The notes: generated from the sequence alone by a model not told the origin. A stretch of 64,000 nt of DNA from Pseudodesulfovibrio nedwellii (GCF_027923765.1 NZ_AP026709.1:2351501-2415500); one strand, 5' to 3'; positions 1 to 8,834 are shown, numbered from the stretch's first letter. A program made the numbers and translations.

Positions 1-93
1 GCAGGATAGCGTGTTTTCCATGGGTCCGGCAACCAAGTATTGAAAACTGCCCATATTCTTGTTTCATATGCCCAGATGTCATATGGTCCTATT

Positions 94-870
94 ATGAAAA
101 CAGTCTCGACGTTTTATGTAATGCTCTTCTGCCTACTGTTTGTCCCCTTTGCCAGGGCTGAAAAATTGTCGATCGTCACCATGCTCGCACCTCCTCTGGC
201 CTATGAACAAGACGGCAAAGTCGTTGGTGCAATGACAGATGTCGTTCGCGAAGGCCTCCGACGTATGGGACTCGAAGCAGACATCACCATCACTCCCTGG
301 AGACGAGCCTTGCACATGACGCAGGAAGGCGAGGCCGATGCCATTTTTCAGGCAGGAAAAAACGCCGACCGACAACAATGGTTTCACTATCCCGAAGAAC
401 CGCTATACGCGGTAAAAATCATAGCAGTAAAACGAACCAATGAATCCATCCTTTTTTTACCTGACCGATATGACTACACACAATATACTCTCGGTATGGT
501 CCGCAGTTATTATTTTGGCCCGCATCTCGAATCTTTTCTCAAAAAGGCTCGTTTCAAAAAAAAAGAACTGGTTTCCAGCCCTCGATTTAATTTCACCAAG
601 CTTGCTCAAGGCCGCATAGATATGCTCATCACCAATATAGACACTGCCCGACAAATCATCAGCGAACCAGACTTTCGACATTCACTTGAAATAATTACCG
701 GGCCAAAGGAAGTGCCCATAGCTCTGGACGAACCGAAGGCTTATCTTGCCTTTTCCAAAAAAAACATGACAAAAAAAATCGCCGATAAATTTTCCAACAC
801 ACTCAAAGCAATGAAAAGAGACGGAACGTATGACCGCATTCTCAGCACATATTATCCGTCACGAAAATGA
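94..870 (+). CDS. Periplasmic solute-binding protein, family 3 (amino-acid type)
   Basis: Predicted 258-residue extracellular solute-binding protein of the SBP_bac_3 family, which captures small solutes in the periplasm for ABC import or signalling. A Sec signal peptide (about residues 1-22, hydrophobic YVMLFCLLFV core, cleavage near ARA-E) supports the start at 94 rather than the upstream in-frame ATG at 40, which would add 18 residues ahead of the signal. The mature part has the usual features: early MLAPPLAYEQDGK segment, VVGAMTDVVREGLRRMG, and the ITPWRRALHMTQEGEADAIF region. No permease or ATPase gene is adjacent, so it may be an orphan binding protein or act in trans. The ligand cannot be told from sequence. 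Confidence 0.85.
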   Translation: MKTVSTFYVMLFCLLFVPFARAEKLSIVTMLAPPLAYEQDGKVVGAMTDVVREGLRRMGLEADITITPWRRALHMTQEGEADAIFQAGKNADRQQWFHYPEEPLYAVKIIAVKRTNESILFLPDRYDYTQYTLGMVRSYYFGPHLESFLKKARFKKKELVSSPRFNFTKLAQGRIDMLITNIDTARQIISEPDFRHSLEIITGPKEVPIALDEPKAYLAFSKKNMTKKIADKFSNTLKAMKRDGTYDRILSTYYPSRK

Positions 871-896
871 AAAATGAAAAAACCGTTCAGACACCC

Positions 897-923
897 TAAA
901 GATAACGCTCCGCTTGCCGATAA
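897..923 (+). promoter_or_regulatory. Sigma-28 (FliA) flagellar promoter
   Basis: TAAAGATA (897-904), an 11-nt spacer, then GCCGATAA (916-923). This matches the enterobacterial FliA consensus TAAAGTTT-N11-GCCGATAA with a perfect -10 and perfect spacing. It lies 47 nt upstream of the FlxA-like gene, whose E. coli namesake is a FliA-dependent gene. Confidence 0.8.
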
Positions 924-970
924 GGGCTTATGAGAAGGTCGAACCAGTTTTATAGAAGGAGCGTTTCGTC

Positions 971-1426
971 ATGGCTATCGAATCTTTGGCCCAACAAACT
1001 TCTACATTTGTGGATTCCTTAAGCATCAAGCCCGCACCCTCTGCCGAAAAGACAGCGGATGAAACCAGCATGGAGATAAAAACTCCTGTTCAAGGGGATA
1101 CCGTGACCATTTCCGAAGAAGCACGCGCTCTGATTGCTCCGGAAAACTCTGGCGAATCCGGCCAAAGCGAAGATTCTGCTATCGACCAGACAATCAAAAT
1201 GCTCAAACAACAGATTGAAAAGCTGGAACAAGAGGTTGAAGAGCTTGAAAACAGCGACCTACCTGAAAAAATGAAACGCACACAAGTACAGCAAAAACAG
1301 AACCAGATCATGGAACTACGTGACCAGTTAAACACGGCGCTGGAAACCAAAATGAAGGCCGCTGGAGTGGCTGTGGGCGGCGGAACTCGCGCCAATGGCT
1401 TCGGCAGCAGCGCTTCCGATTTCTAG
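971..1426 (+). CDS. FlxA-like coiled-coil protein
   Basis: A 151-residue acidic protein with no signal peptide. Residues about 1-75 are low in structure and Ser/Glu rich. Residues about 76-130 form a strong heptad coiled coil (QTIKMLKQQIEKLEQEVEEL followed by a second helix). The tail is Gly/Ser rich. This matches the FlxA-like family, whose biochemical role is unknown. A good Shine-Dalgarno (GAAGGAG) precedes ATG 971. The sigma-28 promoter just upstream ties expression to late flagellar genes, although no other flagellar gene is in the window. It ends in its own terminator, so it is monocistronic. Confidence 0.75.
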   Translation: MAIESLAQQTSTFVDSLSIKPAPSAEKTADETSMEIKTPVQGDTVTISEEARALIAPENSGESGQSEDSAIDQTIKMLKQQIEKLEQEVEELENSDLPEKMKRTQVQQKQNQIMELRDQLNTALETKMKAAGVAVGGGTRANGFGSSASDF

Positions 1427-1449
1427 ACGAAATTACACGATTTTTTAGA

Positions 1450-1480
1450 CGCGGCAGGATACTCCTGTCGCGTTTTTTTT
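1450..1480 (+). terminator. Rho-independent terminator of the FlxA-like gene
   Basis: GCGGCAGGA/TCCTGTCGC hairpin with a short loop, followed by eight Ts (1473-1480), starting 24 nt after the stop codon at 1426. Confidence 0.85.
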
Positions 1481-1530
1481 GGAAGAGGCCAACCGCACTC
1501 GTTCATTCACATGAGGAACGATTATACACC

Positions 1531-1558
1531 TTGACTGACATTTTAGCGTTCGTATATT
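1531..1558 (+). promoter_or_regulatory. Sigma-70-type promoter for the repeat protein
   Basis: TTGACT (1531-1536), a 16-nt spacer and TATATT (1553-1558). Five of six bases match consensus in each box. It lies about 75 nt upstream of the chosen start of the large repeat protein. Confidence 0.6.
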
Positions 1559-1634
1559 GTATATATGCCGAAATGCCCCGGTGTGGGCATCAATCAGACC
1601 ATGGAAGGTCTGCTCGCGGCGGGGAGAGACACCC

Positions 1635-3785
1635 ATGTCCATGTCGAGTGTAACCGACTTCATCGTAGCCGGACCAGCCGGACAGGTGACAGCCGGGCCA
1701 GCAGGCTCATTTCAAGCCGGACCAGCCGGTCAGATCGTTACAGGAGAACCGGGCCATGTGCCCATTGACACCACTCCTGCACGCGTGATGATCGACACAT
1801 CCATGGCCAGAATTCCCTATTCCAGCCCAACCGGGGGCAGCAATGCCAGTGCCTATGCAGGTGCCGGAGGCACATCGTTTGGCGGCGGCTCCCTCGCAGG
1901 AACAAGCAGCACTGGCGGCTCGTTTGGCGGCGGCACAGTCGGCGGCGGTTCAAGCGCATCACACATCGGCGGTGGTGGCGGAGGCGGCGGTGCAGTCAAC
2001 AACACTGGTGCCGCACATATTGGCACAGGCGGTGGTCCTGGCACAGTCCAGAACAACACCGGCGGCAATTCAGTCGGTCAATCAACCGGCGCAGGAAGCT
2101 CAGGCCAAACCGGCGGCTCCAACCCCATCAGTATGAACAATACAGGTTCCGGCGGCGTATCCGGTGGAGCCAATGTGCCCATCTCCACAGAGTCGGGCAA
2201 GCCTGCCATTTCCCCATCCACTGGCGGCGGCGGACTTTCAGGTGGAGGCGGAGGAGCACCTGCCCAACCAGCAGGCAGCCCCCCAACAAGCTCAACCGGC
2301 AACGTTGCCATCGCACCACAAATGGGTATTCAGCCCATCTCTCCTGCGGGATCTGTTCCCATGACACCCAAAGTGGGATTTTCCATGCCAAGCCTGTCTG
2401 GATTTGTCCCCATCTCACCAGCTGGCACCATCCCTGCTTCCAAGATGACACAACCGCATGGCATGTATTTCGGGCATACTCAGAATTGGCCCAGCGATGT
2501 CATCCATCACACCAAGCACTCAGCACCGTACTCTCCGCCCAAAACACCCATGGCCCCATGGATTCCCACGGCGGACGGCTATGCTGAACCATACGAATCT
2601 CCAAAGTTAAACTTTGCCGACACCAACGGTCCCGGCAGCAATATCGATATGCGGTCAGAGTATTCCATGAATATCGACCAGACGCAGGACATCCAGCAGT
2701 CGCACCTGACCACAAACAATGAATCCGTGGACCGTTCCCTGGATCAGTCCATGAACTCGTCCATCCACCGTAGCGACCAATATCTCACCGAAAACAACGT
2801 GGATAATTCCGTCTCGCGCAATCAGGATATGAGCACCGAAGAAAATCATCAATTGACCCAGCAGATCAGCCAGGTAACCAATCAGGAAAATATCACCGAC
2901 AATGAAACCAACATTGTCAGTCAGCAGGACAACTCCAAGACGATCAACAACTCCGAGAACCAACAAATCACCAACGAATCTGAAAACGTGAACGTCAAAA
3001 ACGTGGACGCCAGTCAGACCACCAATGAGGACAGATCAACAGACCGTACCGAAGTGGACAATTCATCCGTTAGTTTCGTCAACGATCAAGATCTGACACT
3101 GGAGAATGACAACTCAGTCACACGAAATGAGGACCATTCAACCACAGTACAAAACAATGCTGAGTACACCCAGCAACAGGTAGACAACTCACAGACGAAT
3201 TATAGCACCGACAATGATGTCAGCTTCACGGAAAATCGTAACTTCGAACAGAACATCAACGATACCCATATCAATGAGACTGACAATTCACGTCAGATAG
3301 AACAATCCACGGTGTTCAACTTCACGAAGCAGGACAATTCCGTGGAAAACCACATTAACAACAACGACACCATTCTCAACGAACACAATGAAATGTCGTT
3401 TTCCTACAACCTCAGCTCAGAAAACAATTTCGACCAGTCGCGAAACATCGATCAATCCACCAACTATACTTTCGTGGATCAAAACAATGCCAAGACCACA
3501 TATGTGGACGACAGCGACACCAATGTCGTGGAGAACCACAACCTGACCATGGCTTTTCCCGAAACACACGTTGTGGAAAACGACAACTCCACCTCTCTTT
3601 CGGTGAACAACAACTTCAATAGGGTAGTGGAAGACAACTCCGTCACCAACATCGTGGACGCCCGTGAAATGCATATCGTGACGAATGAAGCGCCCACATA
3701 CGTGTTTGACAACTCATCCCAGATCAACATGAATTTCGCAGCCCCTGAACGAATCGGCGGAGATATCGTAGCCGGTGCGGCATAG
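1635..3785 (+). CDS. Large Gly-rich / Asn-Ser-Thr-rich repeat protein, possibly a fibre or surface protein
   Basis: A 716-residue protein of unknown function starting at ATG 1635 behind GGGGAG. It has three zones. Residues about 1-60 hold AGPAGQ-like collagen-style repeats. Residues about 60-260 are Gly/Ser-rich with GGGS tracts. From about residue 330 to the end is an Asn/Asp/Gln/Ser/Thr-rich array with recurring DNS and ENNxD motifs and almost no hydrophobic core. There is no cysteine, no recognisable signal peptide and no transmembrane segment. The composition resembles phage fibres and extended beta-structured surface proteins. It converges on the terminase operon and shares its bidirectional terminator, so a virion-fibre role is possible but is inference only. 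Confidence 0.6.
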   Translation: MSMSSVTDFIVAGPAGQVTAGPAGSFQAGPAGQIVTGEPGHVPIDTTPARVMIDTSMARIPYSSPTGGSNASAYAGAGGTSFGGGSLAGTSSTGGSFGGGTVGGGSSASHIGGGGGGGGAVNNTGAAHIGTGGGPGTVQNNTGGNSVGQSTGAGSSGQTGGSNPISMNNTGSGGVSGGANVPISTESGKPAISPSTGGGGLSGGGGGAPAQPAGSPPTSSTGNVAIAPQMGIQPISPAGSVPMTPKVGFSMPSLSGFVPISPAGTIPASKMTQPHGMYFGHTQNWPSDVIHHTKHSAPYSPPKTPMAPWIPTADGYAEPYESPKLNFADTNGPGSNIDMRSEYSMNIDQTQDIQQSHLTTNNESVDRSLDQSMNSSIHRSDQYLTENNVDNSVSRNQDMSTEENHQLTQQISQVTNQENITDNETNIVSQQDNSKTINNSENQQITNESENVNVKNVDASQTTNEDRSTDRTEVDNSSVSFVNDQDLTLENDNSVTRNEDHSTTVQNNAEYTQQQVDNSQTNYSTDNDVSFTENRNFEQNINDTHINETDNSRQIEQSTVFNFTKQDNSVENHINNNDTILNEHNEMSFSYNLSSENNFDQSRNIDQSTNYTFVDQNNAKTTYVDDSDTNVVENHNLTMAFPETHVVENDNSTSLSVNNNFNRVVEDNSVTNIVDAREMHIVTNEAPTYVFDNSSQINMNFAAPERIGGDIVAGAA

Positions 3786-3806
3786 TTCCAAACAACATCA
3801 CAAACG

Positions 3807-3842
3807 AAGGAAGACGCACATTCATTAATGTTCGTCTTCCTT
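3807..3842. terminator. Bidirectional terminator between convergent genes
   Basis: Perfect 10-bp stem AAGGAAGACG (3807-3816) / CGTCTTCCTT (3833-3842). It lies between the repeat protein (ends 3785, plus) and the GNAT-like gene (ends 3865, minus). Confidence 0.75.
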
Positions 3843-3864
3843 GATTTTCTCGGCAACCAGAAGA

Positions 3865-4227
3865 TCAATCAACACGAAGCGTTGCCATTTGAATCGTGTG
3901 CATTTCAGTAAATCCAAACAACCCGGCAAACTTAAAAAGTCGAGGATCAAATTGCCCTCGGTCATCGGCACGAATACCCATGACCTGACTCTTTCCAAGC
4001 CGTCGGGCCTCTTCCTTCAACCATTCAACGTCCTCTTCAAGATTTTCCCTGACATCTCTTCCCCACCGAACAAGGGTCACATGCAACTCAAGCATATTAT
4101 CGTGTTCAGCAATTGCCGAATAGCCATAAACTTTTGTTGCGTTATGCAATTCCAACCACTGATACTTCCCCGTTTCCGGGAAATTAGATAATTCCTCCGG
4201 TCGATGTTCCAACTTACGAACGGCCAT
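3865..4227 (-). CDS. Phage-associated GNAT-like small protein
   Basis: A 120-residue protein whose ATG (4227) overlaps the end of the terminase gene by 14 nt, indicating translational coupling. The central part (LELHVTLVRWGRDVRENL, then an ARRLGKS helix and GLFGFTEMHTIQMA near the C-terminus) has the look of a reduced GNAT acetyltransferase fold of the kind found in phage structural clusters. I do not see a clean acetyl-CoA P-loop, so activity is doubtful. A longer in-frame extension upstream (to 4689) is antisense-like coding inside the terminase and is rejected. Function unknown; it is probably part of the phage-derived cassette. Confidence 0.6.
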   Translation of the reverse strand: MAVRKLEHRPEELSNFPETGKYQWLELHNATKVYGYSAIAEHDNMLELHVTLVRWGRDVRENLEEDVEWLKEEARRLGKSQVMGIRADDRGQFDPRLFKFAGLFGFTEMHTIQMATLRVD

Positions 4228-5500
4228 GGGACCTCCCGAATGGATTATAGTCGTTGGATGTTTTCGATGCTCTATGGCCCGACTCGGGTTGACGAAATCC
4301 CACGGCAAAATAACGGAATCCATCCACGGCGTGGCTGGTCCAATCATGCACTGGTCGGGTGGAAAAGTTCGCGGTTCTGTCGTTGAAGGATCGACGGTAA
4401 TGTCGAAGAGCCTCGATGCCCAACGCACATTTTTTTTCATCGAACCAACAACTCGGCAGGATGGTGCGTACGGCATTGATCCCGTCCTGCACTGGGATAT
4501 TCGGGGCGATATCAAACCGGATTCCAAGAGAACGAGACACTTCAAGCCGGGACTTACCTGTCCCCAATTCACGCACCCGGATATCATGAGGCGCAATGTG
4601 CATGCCGTATTTGTACCCTTTCTGGTCCAACACCTTGGCGTAATGATCCAGCCCTTCGCCATTAGCCTCGTAATAGTCGATGACAGCATACGTGCCGCCA
4701 GGTTTGGCCTGAATAAACCAGATGGATGTTGAATCGGACATGCCGAGGTCCCAGGCCGTATGCACGGGCATGGACGGATCTTGCAGCACAGAGGTCACAC
4801 GGCCATCTCTGTCCGCATCACTCATAAGCTGACCAAAGTACGCCCCACGAATGGCTGCCGTAAACGAACATTCAAATTCCTGCTCATATTCCTCGGGCGA
4901 CATTTCTCGCCCACTGGCGGACAATTCATCCGGGTGAATAATCCCGGTCTCGGAAGCACGATACATGGCCGTAAACCAATCCGGATCAAGCTTGGCTTTT
5001 TCCCATATCTCATACAGAGCATTTTTGCCGCGCGGAGTGCCTATGAACAAGGCCCAGCCCTTGCGGTCAGACAAAGCAGGCCGGATAACCTCGGTCCAAA
5101 CCCGATGGGGCATCTGCGCCACTTCGTCAAAAACCACACCGTCCAGATACATGCCGCGCAGACTATCGGGATTATTAGCGCCAAAAAGCCGAATACGTGA
5201 GCCGTTTTCAAAATCCGCACGCAATTCGGTTTCATTGAACTTCACGGTGCAATTATCCAACCCCAACCCGCAATATCGTTTGAGTTCATCCCAAACCACG
5301 GTTTTTGCCTGCCTATAAAGTGGGGCGATATAAGCTCCGCGCCAATCGGTCCGGTCAGTTTTTCTGGCAGCACGAATAAGCTGATTGACCGACAACACGG
5401 TCTTGCCGAACCTACGATGGCAGACCAGAACCGAAAACCGGGCCAATGAGGCCTCGATCTTTGCCTGATGCTCTCGTGGTGTATACATATCTTGTGTCAT
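4214..5500 (-). CDS. Phage-type terminase large subunit
   Basis: A complete 428-residue DNA-packaging ATPase/nuclease. The ATPase domain has a Walker A-like CHRRFGKT at residues 27-34, an adenine-binding PREHQ element at the N-terminus and a Walker B LDGVVFDE near residue 120 with the catalytic Glu. The RNase H-like nuclease domain starts at AWDLGMSDST (about residue 250) and ends with HDWTSHAVDGFRY. It would translocate DNA into proheads and cut it. No portal, capsid or small-terminase gene is adjacent. Instead a GNAT-like gene is coupled downstream and a TPR lipoprotein is divergent only 46 nt upstream. An intact terminase in otherwise chromosomal surroundings suggests a domesticated phage or gene-transfer-agent gene rather than a fresh prophage. 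Confidence 0.9.
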   Translation of the reverse strand: MTQDMYTPREHQAKIEASLARFSVLVCHRRFGKTVLSVNQLIRAARKTDRTDWRGAYIAPLYRQAKTVVWDELKRYCGLGLDNCTVKFNETELRADFENGSRIRLFGANNPDSLRGMYLDGVVFDEVAQMPHRVWTEVIRPALSDRKGWALFIGTPRGKNALYEIWEKAKLDPDWFTAMYRASETGIIHPDELSASGREMSPEEYEQEFECSFTAAIRGAYFGQLMSDADRDGRVTSVLQDPSMPVHTAWDLGMSDSTSIWFIQAKPGGTYAVIDYYEANGEGLDHYAKVLDQKGYKYGMHIAPHDIRVRELGTGKSRLEVSRSLGIRFDIAPNIPVQDGINAVRTILPSCWFDEKKCALGIEALRHYRRSFNDRTANFSTRPVHDWTSHAVDGFRYFAVGFRQPESGHRASKTSNDYNPFGRSHGRS

Positions 5501-5546
5501 TCTTCATTTTCCTTATGTTGACGGACGGTTCACCGAAAGGTATCTT

Positions 5547-6467
5547 ATGGTAATGCGTTGTCCCGTCCTGATATTCTTTTTTCTCGTCGCCATATTGGCC
5601 GGTTGTGCAAACAATCGACCGACTCCGCCCCCTTTGACCTCTCAGGAAATAAACCTTCAGGAACATCAGGCAGAAGCCGCCGACGCCCTGAGTCAGGCCA
5701 TGCAATTGATGCATGACGGCCAATTCTTGGATGCCAATGCGGCTCTCGATTCCCTGAACCGAGCCTTGGAGCTTGATCCATCCTTGGCGGGAGCACGGTA
5801 TTACAGATCGTCATTGCTTTTCGAAATACATCAGTACGACGAAGCGTTGGCAGATGCGAACATACTGCTGGAAGCCAAACCCAATCACACTAAAGGGCAT
5901 TACACCCGAGGCTTCATCCTCTTCCAACTCGGAGATCTCAGCAATGCCGCCAGAGATTTCACGCAAGTCATCAGCACAGACCCCACGATTGCCGAAGCAT
6001 ATGTCCGGCGTGGGTTTTGTTATGATGGATTGGGACGCACGGACGAAGCCATTGACGATTACACACACGCACTAGCACTGGACCCCGCTCATCTAGACGC
6101 CAACTACCGGCGGGGCATGGCCTACATGACTCTTGGACAGTACGAGCCAGCCCTCCGCGACCTGAGTCAGGCGTTCATTCTGGATTCTGAAAACAGCCAG
6201 ATCATCATGGCTCGCGCACAAGCGGCCATAAAACTTGGACAATTCGACACTGCAGCCACCGCTCTCAAACGAGCTGTTGCTCTTGACCCTCGCAGAAGCA
6301 CACTTCAAGCTCTGTTGGCCGAGGCGCTGGCCGGAAGCAACGATATTCCCGGAGCCATCAAATCCATACACCGAGCCATCAGCCTTGCTGACGCCACTGG
6401 CGACAAAGCCATGGCCCGACTGTACCGGCAGCAACTCGAAAGCTATCTGGGGAAACCCACTCCCTGA
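5547..6467 (+). CDS. TPR-repeat lipoprotein
   Basis: A 306-residue lipoprotein: the N-terminus has a hydrophobic stretch ending in lipobox LAGC (Cys about residue 20). The rest is a run of about six tetratricopeptide repeats (for example ALDSLNRALELDPSLAGARY and AIDDYTHALALDPAHLDANY). TPR lipoproteins act as protein-protein scaffolds at the inner or outer membrane; the partner here is unknown. The gene sits alone on the plus strand between phage-type minus-strand genes. Its start (GAAAGG then ATG 5547) is 46 nt from the divergent terminase start. Confidence 0.85.
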   Translation: MVMRCPVLIFFFLVAILAGCANNRPTPPPLTSQEINLQEHQAEAADALSQAMQLMHDGQFLDANAALDSLNRALELDPSLAGARYYRSSLLFEIHQYDEALADANILLEAKPNHTKGHYTRGFILFQLGDLSNAARDFTQVISTDPTIAEAYVRRGFCYDGLGRTDEAIDDYTHALALDPAHLDANYRRGMAYMTLGQYEPALRDLSQAFILDSENSQIIMARAQAAIKLGQFDTAATALKRAVALDPRRSTLQALLAEALAGSNDIPGAIKSIHRAISLADATGDKAMARLYRQQLESYLGKPTP

Positions 6468-6472
6468 CGATC

Positions 6473-6685
6473 TCATCGCACGACCTCAAGCAGCACTCTG
6501 GCTCCCAAAACTGCCACCGTCGCCATACAGCCCCAGACAACACGCTCCAAAGACCGTATTTTCACCTGATTGCCTGCACACCGACGCGACTCATTGATCT
6601 CACGAATATCTTCCTGAATCGTTTTAACCCGCTCATCAATACGAACGAGCAAATCTTGTAAATCCTGTCGTTCCAGTGCGGTCAT
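6473..6685 (-). CDS. XhlA-like small membrane protein, phage lysis associated
   Basis: A 70-residue protein with an N-terminal amphipathic coiled coil (LQDLLVRIDERVKTIQEDIR) and one C-terminal membrane helix (WGCMATVAVLGARVLLEVV). This is the architecture of XhlA-type proteins that accompany phage holins. The ATG at 6685 overlaps the TGA of the holin gene (ATGA) and has GGGGAGG at proper spacing, so this start is preferred over the in-frame start at 6700. Likely co-expressed with the holin for cell lysis or envelope permeabilisation. Confidence 0.6.
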   Translation of the reverse strand: MTALERQDLQDLLVRIDERVKTIQEDIREINESRRCAGNQVKIRSLERVVWGCMATVAVLGARVLLEVVR

Positions 6686-7089
6686 TTCACGCCTCCCCAA
6701 GCATCCTTGATACCGCGAACGGCACCGGGCAGAAAATCACCGATTTTCTTGACGCCAAGCACGGCAGCCACAATCCAGAACGTAACCTGCAAAAACCAAT
6801 CTGGCAGATTTTCCCAAGAGTGGATGACTTCCCCGGCTCCTTCAGGGTCAATCCCCGACCAGATGAAAAATCCTATCCAAGCGAAAAAAAGGACATCGTC
6901 CTTCCAACCTGCGTTCTCCAACTGTTTCATTTCCCATTCATGGTTAAATTCCCGATCACTCCGAGCCAGCCGCATGCGGTTTTCCATAACAGCTTTTTTC
7001 AAATCCTCTTTTCGTTTGAGGTGACCGGATACGCCGTCCACAACCATGGACAACAATCCTGCCACCGCACCAATGAGCGGTATCGCCAT
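6682..7089 (-). CDS. Three-TM holin, gene-transfer-release type
   Basis: A 135-residue protein with three membrane segments: about residues 2-20 (IPLIGAVAGLLSMVV), 68-86 (DVLFFAWIGFFIWSG) and 100-122 (FLQVTFWIVAAVLGV). A charged helix lies between TM1 and TM2. This matches the family described as holins of three TMs for gene-transfer release. The start at ATG 7089 follows TTGGAG; the apparent extension to 7104 begins at the TTG inside that ribosome-binding site. It would form membrane lesions for lysis. It is coupled to the XhlA-like gene; no endolysin is directly adjacent. Confidence 0.7.
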   Translation of the reverse strand: MAIPLIGAVAGLLSMVVDGVSGHLKRKEDLKKAVMENRMRLARSDREFNHEWEMKQLENAGWKDDVLFFAWIGFFIWSGIDPEGAGEVIHSWENLPDWFLQVTFWIVAAVLGVKKIGDFLPGAVRGIKDAWGGVK

Positions 7090-7405
7090 TTCGCAATTCT
7101 CCAATTTCTAGAGGGTGAAACTCATCGCCCCCGGATTCGAGAAACAGCATACCCCCGCTTTTAGGAAAACCATGAAAATGTGAATGATTGCATACTAAAA
7201 TCATTTGATAGGTATAAAAAATCAGCTTGACAGGATACGCACCTGACTGACGAAACCGCTTCACAGCAAAAGAACACACACGGCAACGAGCCGCCTTGCC
7301 ACTTCACGATGGGGCTAGCCAAAACCAGCCGTTGTCTGTATGGAATAGTTAAGGAATATCGAATGCAACCGGTTCACGCAGGCCGGAAATCAAGGAGGAA
7401 CCCAT
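7090..7405. other. Intergenic region between holin and CBS-ACT genes
   Basis: 316 nt with divergent genes on either side, so it must carry promoters for both. I see AT-rich stretches around 7180-7225 and a TTGACA-like box near 7228, but no convincing -10 partner. No RNA gene or repeat is recognisable. Confidence 0.4.
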
Positions 7406-8080
7406 ATGCTCGTAGCCAACTGGATGACCAAGGATGTCAAGACCATCTCCCCGGACCGTTCCATGATGAAGGCCTCCAAAGTCATGAAAGACAAATCCAT
7501 CAGCCGCGTGCCTGTGGTTGATGAAGAGGGTAAAATTGTCGGTATCATTTCTGACCGAGATATCAAGGATGCCTCGCCCTCCAAGGCCACGACTCTGGAC
7601 ATGCACGAACTGTATTACCTGCTCTCCGAGATCAAGATTCAAGATATCATGACCAAAAAGCCGATGACTATCAGATCCGACGAAACAGTTGAAAAAGCGG
7701 CTGTTCTCATGCTGGAAGGCAACTTCGGAGGTCTGCCCGTCATCGATGAAAACGACAAGGTCGTGGGTATTATCACTGATACCGATATCTTCAAGGTACT
7801 GGTGGAAATTTCCGGCGTCTACGAAGGCGGCTCACAAGTTTGTCTTCAGGTTTCCACCGAAGCAGGAAGTCTGGCTCCGGTTCTCGATTACCTCAAAGCA
7901 AACAACGCCCGGATCATGAACATCATGACACGCAATGTTTCAGAAAGCGAAAGTATCAAGGACGTCTATATCCGCATTCGCGAAATGGAAAAGCCCGAAT
8001 TCAAGCGACTCCAACAAGGTATGGCAGAAAAATTTCAGGTTCAGTACTGGGCTAAAGATCCGGTCCACACCGTCCTGTAA
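7406..8080 (+). CDS. CBS-domain pair plus ACT domain protein (AcuB-like)
   Basis: A 224-residue cytoplasmic protein: two CBS motifs (about residues 1-60, VANWMTKDV...GIISDRDI, and 75-135, IQDIMTKKP...GIITDTDI) forming a Bateman module that binds adenylate nucleotides, then a C-terminal ACT-like domain (about 145-215) beginning CLQVSTEAGSL. AcuB-type proteins are thought to sense energy or amino-acid status, but the target is unknown. An excellent ribosome-binding site (AAGGAGG) precedes the ATG. It is monocistronic with its own terminator. A paralogue of the same architecture lies at 24991-25668 on the other strand. Confidence 0.85.
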   Translation: MLVANWMTKDVKTISPDRSMMKASKVMKDKSISRVPVVDEEGKIVGIISDRDIKDASPSKATTLDMHELYYLLSEIKIQDIMTKKPMTIRSDETVEKAAVLMLEGNFGGLPVIDENDKVVGIITDTDIFKVLVEISGVYEGGSQVCLQVSTEAGSLAPVLDYLKANNARIMNIMTRNVSESESIKDVYIRIREMEKPEFKRLQQGMAEKFQVQYWAKDPVHTVL

Positions 8081-8102
8081 CCCCATCCACGTAATCACTC
8101 TG

Positions 8103-8129
8103 AGGCCGGACTTGTTCCGGCCTTTTTTT
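8103..8129 (+). terminator. Terminator of the CBS-ACT gene
   Basis: GGCCGGA/TCCGGCC stem with a four-base loop, followed by seven Ts. Confidence 0.9.
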
Positions 8130-8447
8130 ATGACATACTGCCCCTTGAAGTGACACGTACTAGACACTCTATGCCTGCATTTGTTCGTATTTAAAAAACT
8201 TTGACAAATATGGATTCACCCAAACAGACGCCCTTGCCTTTTGATACTTTACGATAAGTTAACTTTTTATAATATTTCGAAAATAATAAGAATTACGATG
8301 ACGATTACAAGATTAAATAATGATATCACAATCCGAAACATTCTCAACATATCCCCATGACGCACTCTTCTTAAGCAAAACAAACCCTAAAGCAAAACTT
8401 GAACTCTGCCGAAAAGAAGAGTGACTAAGAAGGAGAAAGGAGTGGTC
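8130..8447. other. AT-rich intergenic region before an unknown gene
   Basis: About 318 nt, clearly more AT-rich than its surroundings. It holds a perfect TATAAT near 8267 without a well-spaced -35 partner. If that box is used, the downstream gene has a 5' leader of roughly 170 nt. No known riboswitch fold was recognised. Confidence 0.35.
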
Positions 8448-8834
8448 ATGGGTAGCGTTGTTGCATTGGAAGAATTCCGTCAGACTCTCGACAAACGGGC
8501 GTCGCGTGTTCCTGTAAGAGAACACCCTGAAATTCGGGGCGGTGAAATATGGGGACGAGACTACACCGAAGTCGAAGCCATTGTTTTCGGGCTGCTTCTG
8601 ATTCGGGATATAGTGGCCTACCATCAAGGAGGCCTGAACACCGAATTCGATCACCTCTGTGTGAATGGGTTGGAAGCCGCGTATAAGGTCAATGACTTTG
8701 GACCGGCCAAACTCAAAAAAACCATTAAACCGATCAAGGAATGGGTTCTCGATGATATGACCGAGGATAACAAACGGGACATGTCGTGGGCTCTTGTGGT
8801 AGCCGACCTCATCGAGAAATCTCCAACCAAGTAG
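8448..8834 (+). CDS. Conserved hypothetical protein
   Basis: A 128-residue soluble protein starting at ATG 8448 behind AAAGGAG. The N-terminal residues resemble a small signalling or regulatory protein (GSVVALEEFRQTLDKR), followed by a helix-rich domain (EVEAIVFGLLLIRDIVAYHQ). There is no signal peptide, no transmembrane segment and no motif I recognise. It stands alone between two terminators behind an unusually AT-rich leader, which suggests independent regulation. Function unknown. Confidence 0.7.
   Translation: MGSVVALEEFRQTLDKRASRVPVREHPEIRGGEIWGRDYTEVEAIVFGLLLIRDIVAYHQGGLNTEFDHLCVNGLEAAYKVNDFGPAKLKKTIKPIKEWVLDDMTEDNKRDMSWALVVADLIEKSPTK

Noticed and set aside
1843..2311. Ala- and Pro-rich open frames on both strands
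   Set aside because: Produced by the Gly-codon-rich repeats of the large repeat protein in other frames.
4226..5200. Plus-strand open frames opposite the terminase
   Set aside because: Shadow frames of a gene with Walker A, Walker B and nuclease motifs.
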